Positions 40,178 through 48,277 of a stretch of 64,000 nucleotides of DNA are shown one piece after another. The notes under the pieces are model-generated. The model was not told where the DNA came from, searched no databases, and was given only the letters and a program-made list of their open reading frames with translations. The translations under genes and the position numbers were made by a program. Position 1 is the stretch's first letter. The number at the start of each line of letters is the position of its first letter. This DNA comes from a virus, in the IMG/VR virus record IMGVR_UViG_3300035703_000008, positions 144,933-208,932 of that record. One strand, written 5' to 3'.

Positions 40178-40203
40178 ACTTTTTCAAAAAAATCAGCTAT
40201 ACT
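40175..40203 (+). promoter_or_regulatory. sigma70-type promoter for the nucleotide operon
   Basis: TAGACT, 17-base spacer, TATACT. The ATG at 40210 begins six bases after the -10 box, again leaving no leader. Confidence 0.55.
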
Positions 40204-40209
40204 ACCAGC

Positions 40210-40740
40210 ATGGCTGATATCATGATTGACATCGAAACCTGCGGCACCGGACCCGACGCCTGCATCCTTACTATCGCGGCACAGTGCTTTGATCCCTTGA
40301 ATCGACACGAGTTTGGCGAATATCGCAGCTACTATGCCAGGATCGATCCTGGTAGCCAACCCAATCGCAGTGTGCAGGATGAAACCATCGCTTGGTGGGC
40401 GACCCAGCCTCCCGAAGCCCAAGAGGAAGCATTTGGCGAAGACAATCGTATACCATTGAAACAAAGCCTGGAAGAGTTGGGCAAGTTGATCTGGCAAAGC
40501 AAACGATTCTGGGCCAACGGTCCCACATTTGATGCCAACATACTCGAGCATGCCTACAAAGAAGCTGGTATGGCCCTGCCCTGGAAATTTTTCGTGGTCA
40601 GAGATGCTCGCACAGTGTATGGGCTATGTCCCACCCTTGACAAGTATCCAGCCAGCCATCATGCCCTAGAGGATTGCCGCAGGCAGATCTATCTACTCTG
40701 GGACAGCCTAGAAACACTCAAAGTAAAGGAATTGGTGTGA
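40210..40740 (+). CDS. dexA: DexA-like 3'-5' exonuclease
   Basis: DEDDh-type exonuclease of the DexA/Rv2179c group. Asp7 and Glu9 in IDIETCG bind metal; FWANGPTFDANILEH supplies the next Asp; HHALEDCRRQ holds the final His/Asp pair. The size (176 aa) is close to the catalytic core; T4 DexA is 227 aa and acts on single-stranded DNA. It heads an operon (dexA, nucleotidase, dNMP kinase) joined by start-stop overlaps and preceded by an early-type promoter, fitting recycling of DNA into nucleotides. An RNA substrate cannot be excluded. Confidence 0.85.
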   Translation: MADIMIDIETCGTGPDACILTIAAQCFDPLNRHEFGEYRSYYARIDPGSQPNRSVQDETIAWWATQPPEAQEEAFGEDNRIPLKQSLEELGKLIWQSKRFWANGPTFDANILEHAYKEAGMALPWKFFVVRDARTVYGLCPTLDKYPASHHALEDCRRQIYLLWDSLETLKVKELV

Positions 40741-41228
40741 ACTTTTTCATTGACATGGATGATGTGGTAGCTGACTGGCGTGCGCAGGCCCAGACCTTTC
40801 TGGGCATCGAATGGGACCGAGAATCCAACGAACGCATTCCGCAAACAGACTGGGATCGACTCACCCAGAATGAGAGATTCTACCTGGATCTCCCAGTTCG
40901 TGAAGGCGCCACTGAACTCATGTCTTGGATGACAAAGAGACAGCGCAGCACCGGCGATGGAGTATTCTTCCTCACAGCAATACCACACGATTACAGCATG
41001 CCCTATGCGGCCCAAGACAAGGTCTGGTGGGCATATCGATATTTTCCCGATGTTCCTGTGTTTTTTGGACCATTTAGCCACGACAAATGGCGACATTGCT
41101 GCCCCGGCGATGTTCTCATCGACGATCGGTCCAGCAACTGCGGAGAATGGACTTCGGCAGGAGGGCGTGCCCATGTGTATCGAGATTGGGCATCATGCAA
41201 ACTCTGGCTCGAGGAGACACTGGCATGA
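40737..41228 (+). CDS. 5'-nucleotidase of the HAD superfamily (NT5C-like)
   Basis: HAD phosphatase beginning MNFFIDMDDVVADW with the nucleophile/acid pair Asp6 and Asp8 (DMD), followed by FFLTAIP (motif II Thr) and GDVLIDDRSSNC (motif IV acidic pair), the pattern of 5'(3')-deoxyribonucleotidases. The GTG at 40737 overlaps the stop of dexA (GTGA). It dephosphorylates nucleoside monophosphates in known relatives. Next to a dNMP kinase, it may tune the pool by removing unwanted nucleotides. Motif III Lys is probably in SHDKW. Similar genes are known in T4-like phages. Confidence 0.8.
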   Translation: MNFFIDMDDVVADWRAQAQTFLGIEWDRESNERIPQTDWDRLTQNERFYLDLPVREGATELMSWMTKRQRSTGDGVFFLTAIPHDYSMPYAAQDKVWWAYRYFPDVPVFFGPFSHDKWRHCCPGDVLIDDRSSNCGEWTSAGGRAHVYRDWASCKLWLEETLA

Positions 41229-41860
41229 TTATTGGAGTTTGCGGCCTCATCGGTGCCGGCAAAGACACAGTGGCCGACTATCTAGTCAACGTACACGAGT
41301 TTCGCAGGGATAGTTTTGCAGCCACACTCAAAGATGCCGTGAGTGCTGTGTTTGGCTGGGATCGTGACATGCTGGAAGGACGCACTAAAAGCAGCCGGGA
41401 ATGGCGGGAACAGGTAGATCCATGGTGGAGCCAACGCCTGGGAATACCGCAACTGTCGCCTCGCTGGGTACTACAGCAGTGGGGAACCAATGTGCTTAGA
41501 CAAGGTTTCCACGATGACATCTGGATCGCTAGCGTGGAGAACAAGATAAGGAATTCCTCTGATGATGTGGTGATATCTGACTGTAGATTCCCCAATGAGA
41601 TTGATGCCATACGCAGTGCCGGCGGCATAGTAGTACGTGTGGTAAGGGGCAAAGATCCCAGCTGGTTTGACCAGGCCCGCAGCCATCTGATGTCAGGCAA
41701 TGATTTACCCGATGATGCTCCGCACTCCAGCGAGTGGGCCTGGGCTGCCACTGAATTTGACTATATCGTTGACAACAACGGCAGCATGGATGAGCTTTAT
41801 ATCCAGCTCAACGATCTGGTTCGATGTCTCCGGGTCGCCAAGGTAGATCCAGCTTTGTGA
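41225..41860 (+). CDS. 1: deoxynucleoside monophosphate kinase (gp1)
   Basis: T4 gp1 phosphorylates dGMP, dTMP and hydroxymethyl-dCMP for viral DNA synthesis. The P-loop is GLIGAGKDT (residues 7-15, Lys13); further family features are DSFAATLKDAVSAVFGWDRD, RWVLQQWGTNVLR, VVISDCRFPNEID and VVRVVRGK. The length (211 aa) is close to T4's 241. The start ATG overlaps the preceding stop (ATGA). Its 3' end overlaps the converging minus-strand gene at 41808 by 53 bases. Whether the phage DNA carries modified bases is not shown by this gene alone. Confidence 0.92.
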   Translation: MIIGVCGLIGAGKDTVADYLVNVHEFRRDSFAATLKDAVSAVFGWDRDMLEGRTKSSREWREQVDPWWSQRLGIPQLSPRWVLQQWGTNVLRQGFHDDIWIASVENKIRNSSDDVVISDCRFPNEIDAIRSAGGIVVRVVRGKDPSWFDQARSHLMSGNDLPDDAPHSSEWAWAATEFDYIVDNNGSMDELYIQLNDLVRCLRVAKVDPAL

Positions 41861-42152
41861 TCTCTTCGATGCAGTTGAGGCACACAGTTTTAAGATTTCT
41901 CAGTTCACAGTCGTTGAGATCACCGTTGACATGATATACCACGAGTTGAGTTCGGTATCTTGCTATGAAGCCACATCGATCGCATGTGGCTTTCTTTTTA
42001 TATCCTGCTAGTTCCCAACGTGGTTTGGGCTTCTTGAGATTCTTCCCGCGCCTAATACAGGACGAACACCGGCTACGATAGTAGATTTTGCCACGATGAT
42101 ATCCATTGATGGCAGCGAGATTTTTACCACAGACTTGACATAAAGGACGCAT
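41808..42152 (-). CDS. zinc-ribbon HNH-like protein, 114 aa
   Basis: Two Cys pairs at the start (CQVCG, CSSC), then CDRCGF and a terminal LKTVCLNC, with YHVNGDLNDCELRNLKTVC resembling the HNH nuclease core (H...N...). The middle is basic (RRGKNLKKPKPRWELAGYKK). Similar small proteins recur in marine T4-like phages. It could be a DNA-binding protein or a reduced HNH nuclease. A left-facing late box lies five bases before the ATG. It overlaps the 3' end of the dNMP kinase gene antisense by 53 bases. Confidence 0.65.
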   Translation of the reverse strand: MRPLCQVCGKNLAAINGYHRGKIYYRSRCSSCIRRGKNLKKPKPRWELAGYKKKATCDRCGFIARYRTQLVVYHVNGDLNDCELRNLKTVCLNCIEEITKLDLPWRPGDIEPDR

Positions 42153-42157
42153 AGCGG

Positions 42158-42165
42158 TATTTAGC
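42158..42165 (-). promoter_or_regulatory. late promoter box, left-facing
   Basis: Minus strand GCTAAATA, five bases before the ATG at 42152; the next upstream gene is divergent, so the message would be leaderless. Confidence 0.55.
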
Positions 42166-42173
42166 GACGCGGA

Positions 42174-42185
42174 CCTTAATTAAGG
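42174..42185. repeat. perfect 12-bp palindrome between divergent promoters
   Basis: CCTTAATTAAGG lies midway between the left-facing box at 42158 and the right-facing box at 42216; a dyad like this is a possible protein-binding site. Confidence 0.55.
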
Positions 42186-42215
42186 CACCTGTTCACGGCA
42201 TTTTTTTGGCTCACC

Positions 42216-42223
42216 AATAAATA
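42216..42223 (+). promoter_or_regulatory. late promoter box for gp18
   Basis: AATAAATA, 27 bases before the ATG, with AAAAAGGATG as ribosome binding region. Confidence 0.6.
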
Positions 42224-42250
42224 TGCTTAACCATTAAAAAGGATGAAAAT

Positions 42251-45200
42251 ATGGCACTTGTATCTCCTGGCGTAGAAGTTACCATCATTGATGAAAGTAA
42301 CTATCTTCCTGCCTCAACAAATTCGGTACCCTATATCCTGCTCGCCACAGCCCAGAACAAGGCTTCAGGCACAGGACTAGGCGTCGCAGCTGGCACACTC
42401 AAAGTCAATGCTGGTAAAGTATACCTCATCACCAGCCAGCGAGATCTAGCAGCGACTTTTGGAAACCCTTTCTTCTACAAAACATCGGCTGGTACTCCCA
42501 TCAACGGTTACGAGCTCAACGAATATGGATTGTTGGCAGCACATTCGGTGCTGGGAATCAGCAATCGTGCCTACATCCAGCGAGCTGACATTGACCTCAG
42601 CGAGCTCACAGCTACCCTGGTCCGACCCACAGGTGCTCCAGCCAATGGCACATATTGGCTAGATACCACACAAACTCAGTGGGGCATTTTTGAATGGAAC
42701 CAAGCCACTGGTGCATTCTCTTCTAAAACTCCCATCGTGATCACAGATTCCTCGCAGATCACCGGTAATGCTCCCAAACAAGAGATTGGTGCCATTGGTG
42801 ACTATGCTGTTAATGCAGTAAGCGTATTCAACCCCATTTACAAGAAGCAGTCCAACAACGCCTGGGTGCTGGTAGGATCTAATCTTTGGAAATCGGGTCT
42901 GATCACTGTGCAGGGAACTAACACAGTTTCGGGCGCGACATTGACCCCCGGTGATTATCTCATCATCAACGGCGTTACAGTGTCGGTGCCTTCCGCAGGC
43001 ACAGTGGCATCATTTGTATCTGCAGTAAATTCGGCTGCCATCACCGGAGTCACAAGCACAGTGGGCACCAACGACACTTTCCAGCTTCGTGCTGATTCTA
43101 CTGCTGAAAGCGATGGATCTTCGGGCGGCGGAGGAATTATCGTGATCGATGATTCAAGTTCGTCGGGCCTGCTCGACGATCTCGGTATTGATCTCAGCGT
43201 CAACAATATATTCCTTGCCCCAGATCTGCAGCAGGGCTACAATTACCAAGCTCCGAGATGGAAAACCGGTGACACCGACGGTGGTCGTCCCACTGGATCT
43301 GTATGGCAGATCATGAATCCTGTAAATCAAGGTGCCAACATCGTTCTCAAACAGTACGACGATGCTGTGGGCGATTATCTCGTCAAAGATGTTTCTTTGT
43401 TCAATACCTGGGCTAACATTCTTTACGGTCTCGATCCTGCAGGCGGCGGTAAGAATATTCCCCTTGGCACACACATTGGTCTGGTTGACGCTTATCCAGT
43501 GCCCAGTGGCTCCGACTTTCTCAACACTGGTACGATAGAACTGTTCTATTCTTACAACGCAGGTCAAACAGTGGTCACAGCCGACGACACCAATCCTGAA
43601 TTTGAATCCGGTGACGAACTGGACATTATTTTCTCTCAAGCCGGCACAGCCGCATTGACCACAGTGAGCGTGACCCTGAGCGGTACTACTGCTGCTAGTT
43701 TTGTCACAGATGTCAATACCCAGTTAGGAGGATATCCGGTGTCAGCACTGATTTCGTCTACTGGTGCTATTTCATTCATACACACCGAAGGCGGATTTAT
43801 CGTACTCCGAGATATCACAGGCACGCCCACAGCAGATGCTGGATTCAACGTCGATGTGGAAGGTGTCTGGAGATATCCATTTGGTGGCCGTCTTCTCAGC
43901 AACTTTGAAGTGTTTGAGTACACAGCTTCGAGCACAGCTCCCAGTGTAGATCCTGCCGATGGACGTTTGTGGTATTACAGTGCTACCAACCAAGTAGACA
44001 TCATGATCCAGGACGGTGGTGAGTGGAAAGGTTATCGCACAGTCAGCAACGACTATCGTAACTACAATCTCACACTTACAGACCCAGCAGGTCCTATCAT
44101 CTCGGCTTCGGAGCCCACTGAGCAGAGCGACGGCACCGATCTCGTCTACGGCGATCTCTGGATTGATACCAGCGATCTCGAGCAGTATCCCATCATCAAG
44201 CGTTGGGAAAACGTGGGTGGCGTCGACCAGTGGGTGACCATAGTCAACAGCGATCAGACCACCAGTAACGGTGTGTTGTTTGCTGATGCACGTTGGGCAC
44301 CTAACGGTACCACAGATCCCATCACCGGCGACTATCCCACTATCACCAGTCTCCTGACCAGCAACTATCTTGACATTGACGCTCCAGATTCCACGCTCTA
44401 TCCTGAAGGTATGTTGCTGTGGAATACACGTCGTTCGGGATTCAACGTCAAGAGCTTCCAGGTTGGATATTTCAATGCCAGTGACTTCTCTGTGGCCAAC
44501 TATTCTTCGGTGACCAGCTATGCTGTAGGCGACAAGGTGCTTTATAATGCCGTGATCTATGTGTGTATCGCTGCCAGTACCGGCAACGTTCCCACAAACA
44601 CCACTTACTGGAGCCCCATTGAGACCAATGCTTGGGTAAATGCTTCGGGCAACCGCACTGACGGCTCGCCTTACATGGGTCGTAAAGCTGTGCGTGAGCT
44701 GGTTGTGCGCGCTCTCAAATCCGCGATCGACACACAAGATACCTTGCGTGAAGAGCAGAACGAGTTCAATCTCATCGCATGCCCACAGTATCCTGAACTG
44801 ATGACCAACATGGTGGCACTCAACAACGAGCGCAGCAACACAGCATTCGTGATCGGTGACACACCTTTGCGTCTTGGACCTTCGGGCAACGATCTCGTGA
44901 GCTGGGCCACCAACCAAGGCGGTCTAGGACTGGGCGGCGAAGATGGTATCACTACCAGCGATCCTTATCTCGCTGTGTTCTATCCCCAGTGCTTGACCAC
45001 CGACCTTGGTGGAAGTCCTGTGGTACAGCCAGCCAGTCACATGATGCTGCGTACATTCGTCCGCAACGACGAAGTGGCCTATCCATGGTTGGCACCCGCA
45101 GGTGTACGCCGCGGTGTGGTCGACAATGCCACTGCCATTGGCTATGTGAATGCCCAGACCGGCGAGTTCACTACGATCGCCACAGGCCAGGGTGTGCGTG

Positions 45201-45643
45201 ATGTGCTTTACACCAACAAGATTAACCCAATCACGTTCATCCCGGGTGTAGGCATCACCAACTACGGTAACAAGACTGAATCAGCCATCGCCAGTGCTCT
45301 GGATAGAATCAATGTGGCACGTTTGGTAGCATTCATCCGCGGCAGACTCAACGAGATCGGCAAGCAGTTTGTGTTTGAGCCCAACGATCAGATCACACGC
45401 AACGAGATCACCAATGCCATCGATGGACTCATGATCGACTTGGTGGCCAAGCGTGGTATCTATGACTATCTGATCGTGTGTGACGAAAGCAACAACACAC
45501 CAGCTCGAATCGATAGAAACGAACTCTATGTTGACATCGCTATTGAGCCTGTCAAAGCTGTTGAGTTTATCTACATTCCTGTGCGAATCAAGAACACAGG
45601 CGAGATCGCAGCCGGTGAAGTTGCCAGCTCAGCCACCACTTAA
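42251..45643 (+). CDS. 18: gp18 contractile tail sheath protein, greatly enlarged
   Basis: The sheath contracts to drive the tube through the cell envelope. The ends match the family: start MALVSPGVEVTIIDESNYLP; C-terminal part with AYPWLAPAGVRRGVVDNATA, VLYTNKINPITFIPGVGITN, RINVARLVAFIRGRLNEIGK and ELYVDIAIEPVKAVEFIYIP. At 1130 residues it is far longer than T4 gp18 (659); the extra mass is in the middle, including two related ~90-residue beta domains (about 220-310 and 420-530) with GTVASFVSAVNSAAI and GTTAASFVTDVNTQLG, and a CBM5/12-like stretch near 755 (SYAVGDKVLYNAVIYVCIAA and TTYWSP). These would decorate the tail surface. Confidence 0.93.
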   Translation: MALVSPGVEVTIIDESNYLPASTNSVPYILLATAQNKASGTGLGVAAGTLKVNAGKVYLITSQRDLAATFGNPFFYKTSAGTPINGYELNEYGLLAAHSVLGISNRAYIQRADIDLSELTATLVRPTGAPANGTYWLDTTQTQWGIFEWNQATGAFSSKTPIVITDSSQITGNAPKQEIGAIGDYAVNAVSVFNPIYKKQSNNAWVLVGSNLWKSGLITVQGTNTVSGATLTPGDYLIINGVTVSVPSAGTVASFVSAVNSAAITGVTSTVGTNDTFQLRADSTAESDGSSGGGGIIVIDDSSSSGLLDDLGIDLSVNNIFLAPDLQQGYNYQAPRWKTGDTDGGRPTGSVWQIMNPVNQGANIVLKQYDDAVGDYLVKDVSLFNTWANILYGLDPAGGGKNIPLGTHIGLVDAYPVPSGSDFLNTGTIELFYSYNAGQTVVTADDTNPEFESGDELDIIFSQAGTAALTTVSVTLSGTTAASFVTDVNTQLGGYPVSALISSTGAISFIHTEGGFIVLRDITGTPTADAGFNVDVEGVWRYPFGGRLLSNFEVFEYTASSTAPSVDPADGRLWYYSATNQVDIMIQDGGEWKGYRTVSNDYRNYNLTLTDPAGPIISASEPTEQSDGTDLVYGDLWIDTSDLEQYPIIKRWENVGGVDQWVTIVNSDQTTSNGVLFADARWAPNGTTDPITGDYPTITSLLTSNYLDIDAPDSTLYPEGMLLWNTRRSGFNVKSFQVGYFNASDFSVANYSSVTSYAVGDKVLYNAVIYVCIAASTGNVPTNTTYWSPIETNAWVNASGNRTDGSPYMGRKAVRELVVRALKSAIDTQDTLREEQNEFNLIACPQYPELMTNMVALNNERSNTAFVIGDTPLRLGPSGNDLVSWATNQGGLGLGGEDGITTSDPYLAVFYPQCLTTDLGGSPVVQPASHMMLRTFVRNDEVAYPWLAPAGVRRGVVDNATAIGYVNAQTGEFTTIATGQGVRDVLYTNKINPITFIPGVGITNYGNKTESAIASALDRINVARLVAFIRGRLNEIGKQFVFEPNDQITRNEITNAIDGLMIDLVAKRGIYDYLIVCDESNNTPARIDRNELYVDIAIEPVKAVEFIYIPVRIKNTGEIAAGEVASSATT

Positions 45644-45660
45644 CGGCACCGCTAGACCAG

Positions 45661-45690
45661 AAAATGGGGGTTTCGACCCCCATTTTTTTT
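45661..45690 (+). terminator. intrinsic terminator after gp18
   Basis: AAAATGGGGGT and ACCCCCATTTT arms with a TTCG tetraloop, followed by T's; 17 bases after the gp18 stop. It should lower read-through from sheath to tube, which has its own late box. Confidence 0.95.
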
Positions 45691-45703
45691 GGCCGAGATA
45701 GTT

Positions 45704-45711
45704 CATAAATA
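45704..45711 (+). promoter_or_regulatory. late promoter box for gp19
   Basis: CATAAATA, 22 bases before the gp19 ATG, directly after the gp18 terminator. Confidence 0.65.
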
Positions 45712-45733
45712 TCTACATATAGGAGAGACCATT

Positions 45734-46351
45734 ATGGCCGTTTCATCGCTAACAAGAATGACAGTGCCGCTGGCCAGCGACCAATCCGCTTCGGCCCAGG
45801 GCCTTCTCATGCCCAAGCTCAAATATCGGTTCCGTACCATGTTTGAGAACTTTGGTGTGAGCACACCACGTACCGAGCTTACCAAGCAAGTGATCGATTT
45901 TACTCGACCTTCGGTGAGCTTCGACGAGATCGTACTGGATGTCTACAACAGCCGACTTTATCTGGCAGGCAAGCACACCTGGGAGCAGGTCACGGTCAAC
46001 GTCCGCGACGATGCATCGGGTTCTGTGGCACGCCTGGTAGGCGAGCAACTCCAGAAGCAGTTGGACTTCATGGAGCAGGCTTCGGCAGCTTCAGGCATCG
46101 ATTACAAGTTTGTCACTCGTTGTGAAATACTCGACGGCGGCAATGGCACAGCACAACCCATCGTTCTCGAAAACTGGGAACTATATGGCTGCATGTTGAC
46201 ATCAGTGAACTACAACGATCTCAACTACGCCAGCAGCGAAGCAGTGACCATCACCATGAACATCCGATTCGACAATGCTGTACAGACTCCCATCGGTTCA
46301 GGTGTTGGTGCCACAGTAGCACGGACAGTCAACGACGTAGTCACAGGATAA
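45734..46351 (+). CDS. 19: gp19 tail tube protein
   Basis: Forms the stacked hexameric rings of the inner tail tube. The 205-residue protein (T4 163) has the family run LLMPKLKYRFRTMFENFGVS, TELTKQVIDFTRPSVSFDEI, VLDVYNSRLYLAGKHTWEQV, a KQLDFMEQASAASGIDYKFV helix and the C-terminal ENWELYGCMLTSVNYNDLNY. The ATG at 45734 is supported by TAGGAGAG just upstream; an earlier in-frame start at 45689 would lie in the promoter. Separated from gp18 by a terminator, so tube and sheath levels can be set separately. Confidence 0.93.
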   Translation: MAVSSLTRMTVPLASDQSASAQGLLMPKLKYRFRTMFENFGVSTPRTELTKQVIDFTRPSVSFDEIVLDVYNSRLYLAGKHTWEQVTVNVRDDASGSVARLVGEQLQKQLDFMEQASAASGIDYKFVTRCEILDGGNGTAQPIVLENWELYGCMLTSVNYNDLNYASSEAVTITMNIRFDNAVQTPIGSGVGATVARTVNDVVTG

Positions 46352-46358
46352 TCCTGCC

Positions 46359-47483
46359 ATGGCCTTTGGGCAGGATTTCCTCAAAGCCTTCTTTGGGAAC
46401 GACTATCTCAAAGATTATACTCACGCGGCGAAGACGTTCCGTAGCAATGGCTACGCGAACGCTCCTCGCTTCAAGTTTCTTTTCCATGTGTATTTCAATC
46501 TCAATACCGCAGAGATTCCAGCTCTGCGTACCATATTTGATGCTGGTGAAACTTCAACCATTGGTCTCTTGGTCAAGAACATAGATCTACCGCAGTACAA
46601 GTTAGAAGTTGACACGCTCAATCAGTACAATCGCAAACGTCTGGTTCAGAAGAAAATCAACTACGAACCAGTAAAAGTCACGTTCCACGACGACGGCGGC
46701 GATCTCATACGCAACCTCTGGTACAACTACTACGCTTACTATTATAAAGACCCCAATCAACCTTATCGTGGGCAGTCGGCCACCAACGGTACCATGGGTC
46801 TCAATGCCAATCGTGCCGCTGGATTCAGCTACAACGATCGAGATATCTACACCAATTCAAGACCAGTCAATGACTGGGGATTCGTGGGCGAAGCCTATGC
46901 TGATGGCACCAATAGTTCAGGTGGCAAGCCGGCTTTCTTCAAAGACATCTCCATATACGGATTTGATCAGCACAAGTTTGTGGAATATGTGTTGATCAAC
47001 CCCATGATCACAGACTGGCGTCACGACAACTACGACTACAGCCAAGGCGACGGCATCATGGAAAATACCATGACCGTGGCCTACGAAACTGTGAAATACT
47101 ATTCAGGAGCTATTGGTGCTGTGAGACCCGACACCAATGTGCAGGGCTTCGCAGACCCCAACACCTACGACCAAGTCAAGAGTCCGTTGTCAAGGCCGGG
47201 TGGTACACAGAGTATATTGGGCCAAGGTGGATTAGTGGATGCTGGTATCGGTATCTACGAAGATCTACAGACCGGCACCGTGGCCAGCTTGATCGGTGCC
47301 GCGCAGAAAGCTGGAACAGCCTACAATACTTTCAAAGGTGCTAACCTACAAGCAGTGGTCAACCAGACCGCGATTGATTCTGCTAAATCAGTGATACAAA
47401 CTGGACTGCCTGGTGCATTGAGATCACAACCAGCACAAGAGATCTTAAATGCACCGGTTTTCCCAACACCACCGCGAGACTAA
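46359..47483 (+). CDS. tube/baseplate-type protein (gp54/gp48-like)
   Basis: A 374-residue protein after gp19. The first 250 residues have the tail-tube-fold pattern also used by T4 gp54 and gp48: RFKFLFHVYFNLNTAE, LVKNIDLPQYKLEVDTLNQY, RKRLVQKKINYEPVKVTFHD, GGDLIRNLWYNYYAYYYKD, FDQHKFVEYVLINPMITDWR and ENTMTVAYETVKYYSG. The last 120 residues are Ala/Gly/Gln-rich helix. By analogy it may start tube assembly on the baseplate. Which of gp54 or gp48 it replaces cannot be decided by eye. Confidence 0.6.
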   Translation: MAFGQDFLKAFFGNDYLKDYTHAAKTFRSNGYANAPRFKFLFHVYFNLNTAEIPALRTIFDAGETSTIGLLVKNIDLPQYKLEVDTLNQYNRKRLVQKKINYEPVKVTFHDDGGDLIRNLWYNYYAYYYKDPNQPYRGQSATNGTMGLNANRAAGFSYNDRDIYTNSRPVNDWGFVGEAYADGTNSSGGKPAFFKDISIYGFDQHKFVEYVLINPMITDWRHDNYDYSQGDGIMENTMTVAYETVKYYSGAIGAVRPDTNVQGFADPNTYDQVKSPLSRPGGTQSILGQGGLVDAGIGIYEDLQTGTVASLIGAAQKAGTAYNTFKGANLQAVVNQTAIDSAKSVIQTGLPGALRSQPAQEILNAPVFPTPPRD

Positions 47484-47486
47484 TCC

Positions 47487-47846
47487 ATGGGCAGTGTAAA
47501 CGTACTCAACCCCAACGTTGATCAGACCGTGCGAGTCTACGACAACTTCTACAGATTTGAAGTGGTAGTAGATGCCAATACCTGGGATCAGGTCTACAGC
47601 TATTTCCGATCAGTGTATTCCGACGATGCTATTGCTAACAATTTTGCTACTTCACTGTTTCGCATCGCTGAAAAAACTGCCACACCTGTGCTGACCTTGC
47701 TGCAGAGCATACAAGGACAAAACTCTGTGCAACTCACAGCCACAGTGTGTTATTATCTCAATGGACTACGCAGTCCATCCACGCTCCTGGGAGTGAACGG
47801 AAGGGTCACACCCAATATCTGGGCGGCCAGGAATGTGCTGTCGTGA
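47487..47846 (+). CDS. conserved small virion-assembly protein, 119 aa
   Basis: Not named. It sits between the tube/baseplate-type gene and gp4. Sequence: VRVYDNFYRFEVVVDANTWD, VYSYFRSVYSDDAIANNFAT, SLFRIAEKTATPVLTLLQSI, a pattern of strands then helices with no charged cluster. It overlaps gp4 by four bases (GTGA). Proteins of this type and position recur in marine T4-like phages, probably in head or tail completion. No domain beyond that is identifiable. Confidence 0.6.
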   Translation: MGSVNVLNPNVDQTVRVYDNFYRFEVVVDANTWDQVYSYFRSVYSDDAIANNFATSLFRIAEKTATPVLTLLQSIQGQNSVQLTATVCYYLNGLRSPSTLLGVNGRVTPNIWAARNVLS

Positions 47847-48274
47847 GCAAGTTCGCCCAAGGCATCTACAAGGTCACCAACACTGACAAGTATGCGGGTC
47901 GCCGCGAACCCAGGTATCGTTCGGGTTGGGAGCATGCCTTCATGCGATTCTGCGACAGCAACGACAACATCATACAGTGGGCATCTGAATCTATATCCAT
48001 ACCCTATCGCCATCCACTCACGGGCAAGATGACCATGTATGTGCCTGACTTCCTTGTGATGTATCGCGACAAAAACAATCAAGTTCGAGCTGAAGTGATC
48101 GAGATCAAGCCCAAGAAGCAAAGCGTGATCGAAAGCCGAGCATCGGCACGAGATCGTGCCATAGTGGCTGTGAACTATGCCAAATGGGACGCTGCTCAAA
48201 AATGGTGCCGACGCCAAGGGCTCACGTTCCGCGTGGTCACCGAAGATGATCTGTTCGTAAATGGAAAGAGATAA
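47843..48274 (+). CDS. 4: gp4 head completion protein (nuclease-fold)
   Basis: T4 gp4 is needed to finish filled heads before tail joining. The 143-residue protein contains KYAGRREPRYRSGWEHAFMR, WASESISIPYRHPLTGK, MYVPDFLVMYRDKN and VIEIKPKKQSVIES, the PD-(D/E)XK layout (Glu in GWE, PDF, E-I-K). The GTG at 47843 overlaps the upstream stop (GTGA). T4 gp4 is 150 aa. The downstream stop codon is part of a TAAATA box, after which an HNH gene is inserted. Nuclease activity in vivo is suspected but not established for the family. Confidence 0.88.
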   Translation: MSKFAQGIYKVTNTDKYAGRREPRYRSGWEHAFMRFCDSNDNIIQWASESISIPYRHPLTGKMTMYVPDFLVMYRDKNNQVRAEVIEIKPKKQSVIESRASARDRAIVAVNYAKWDAAQKWCRRQGLTFRVVTEDDLFVNGKR

Positions 48275-48277
48275 ATA
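48270..48277 (+). promoter_or_regulatory. late promoter box overlapping gp4 stop
   Basis: GATAAATA contains the gp4 TAA; it is the left copy of the TAAATA that brackets the HNH gene. Confidence 0.5.
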
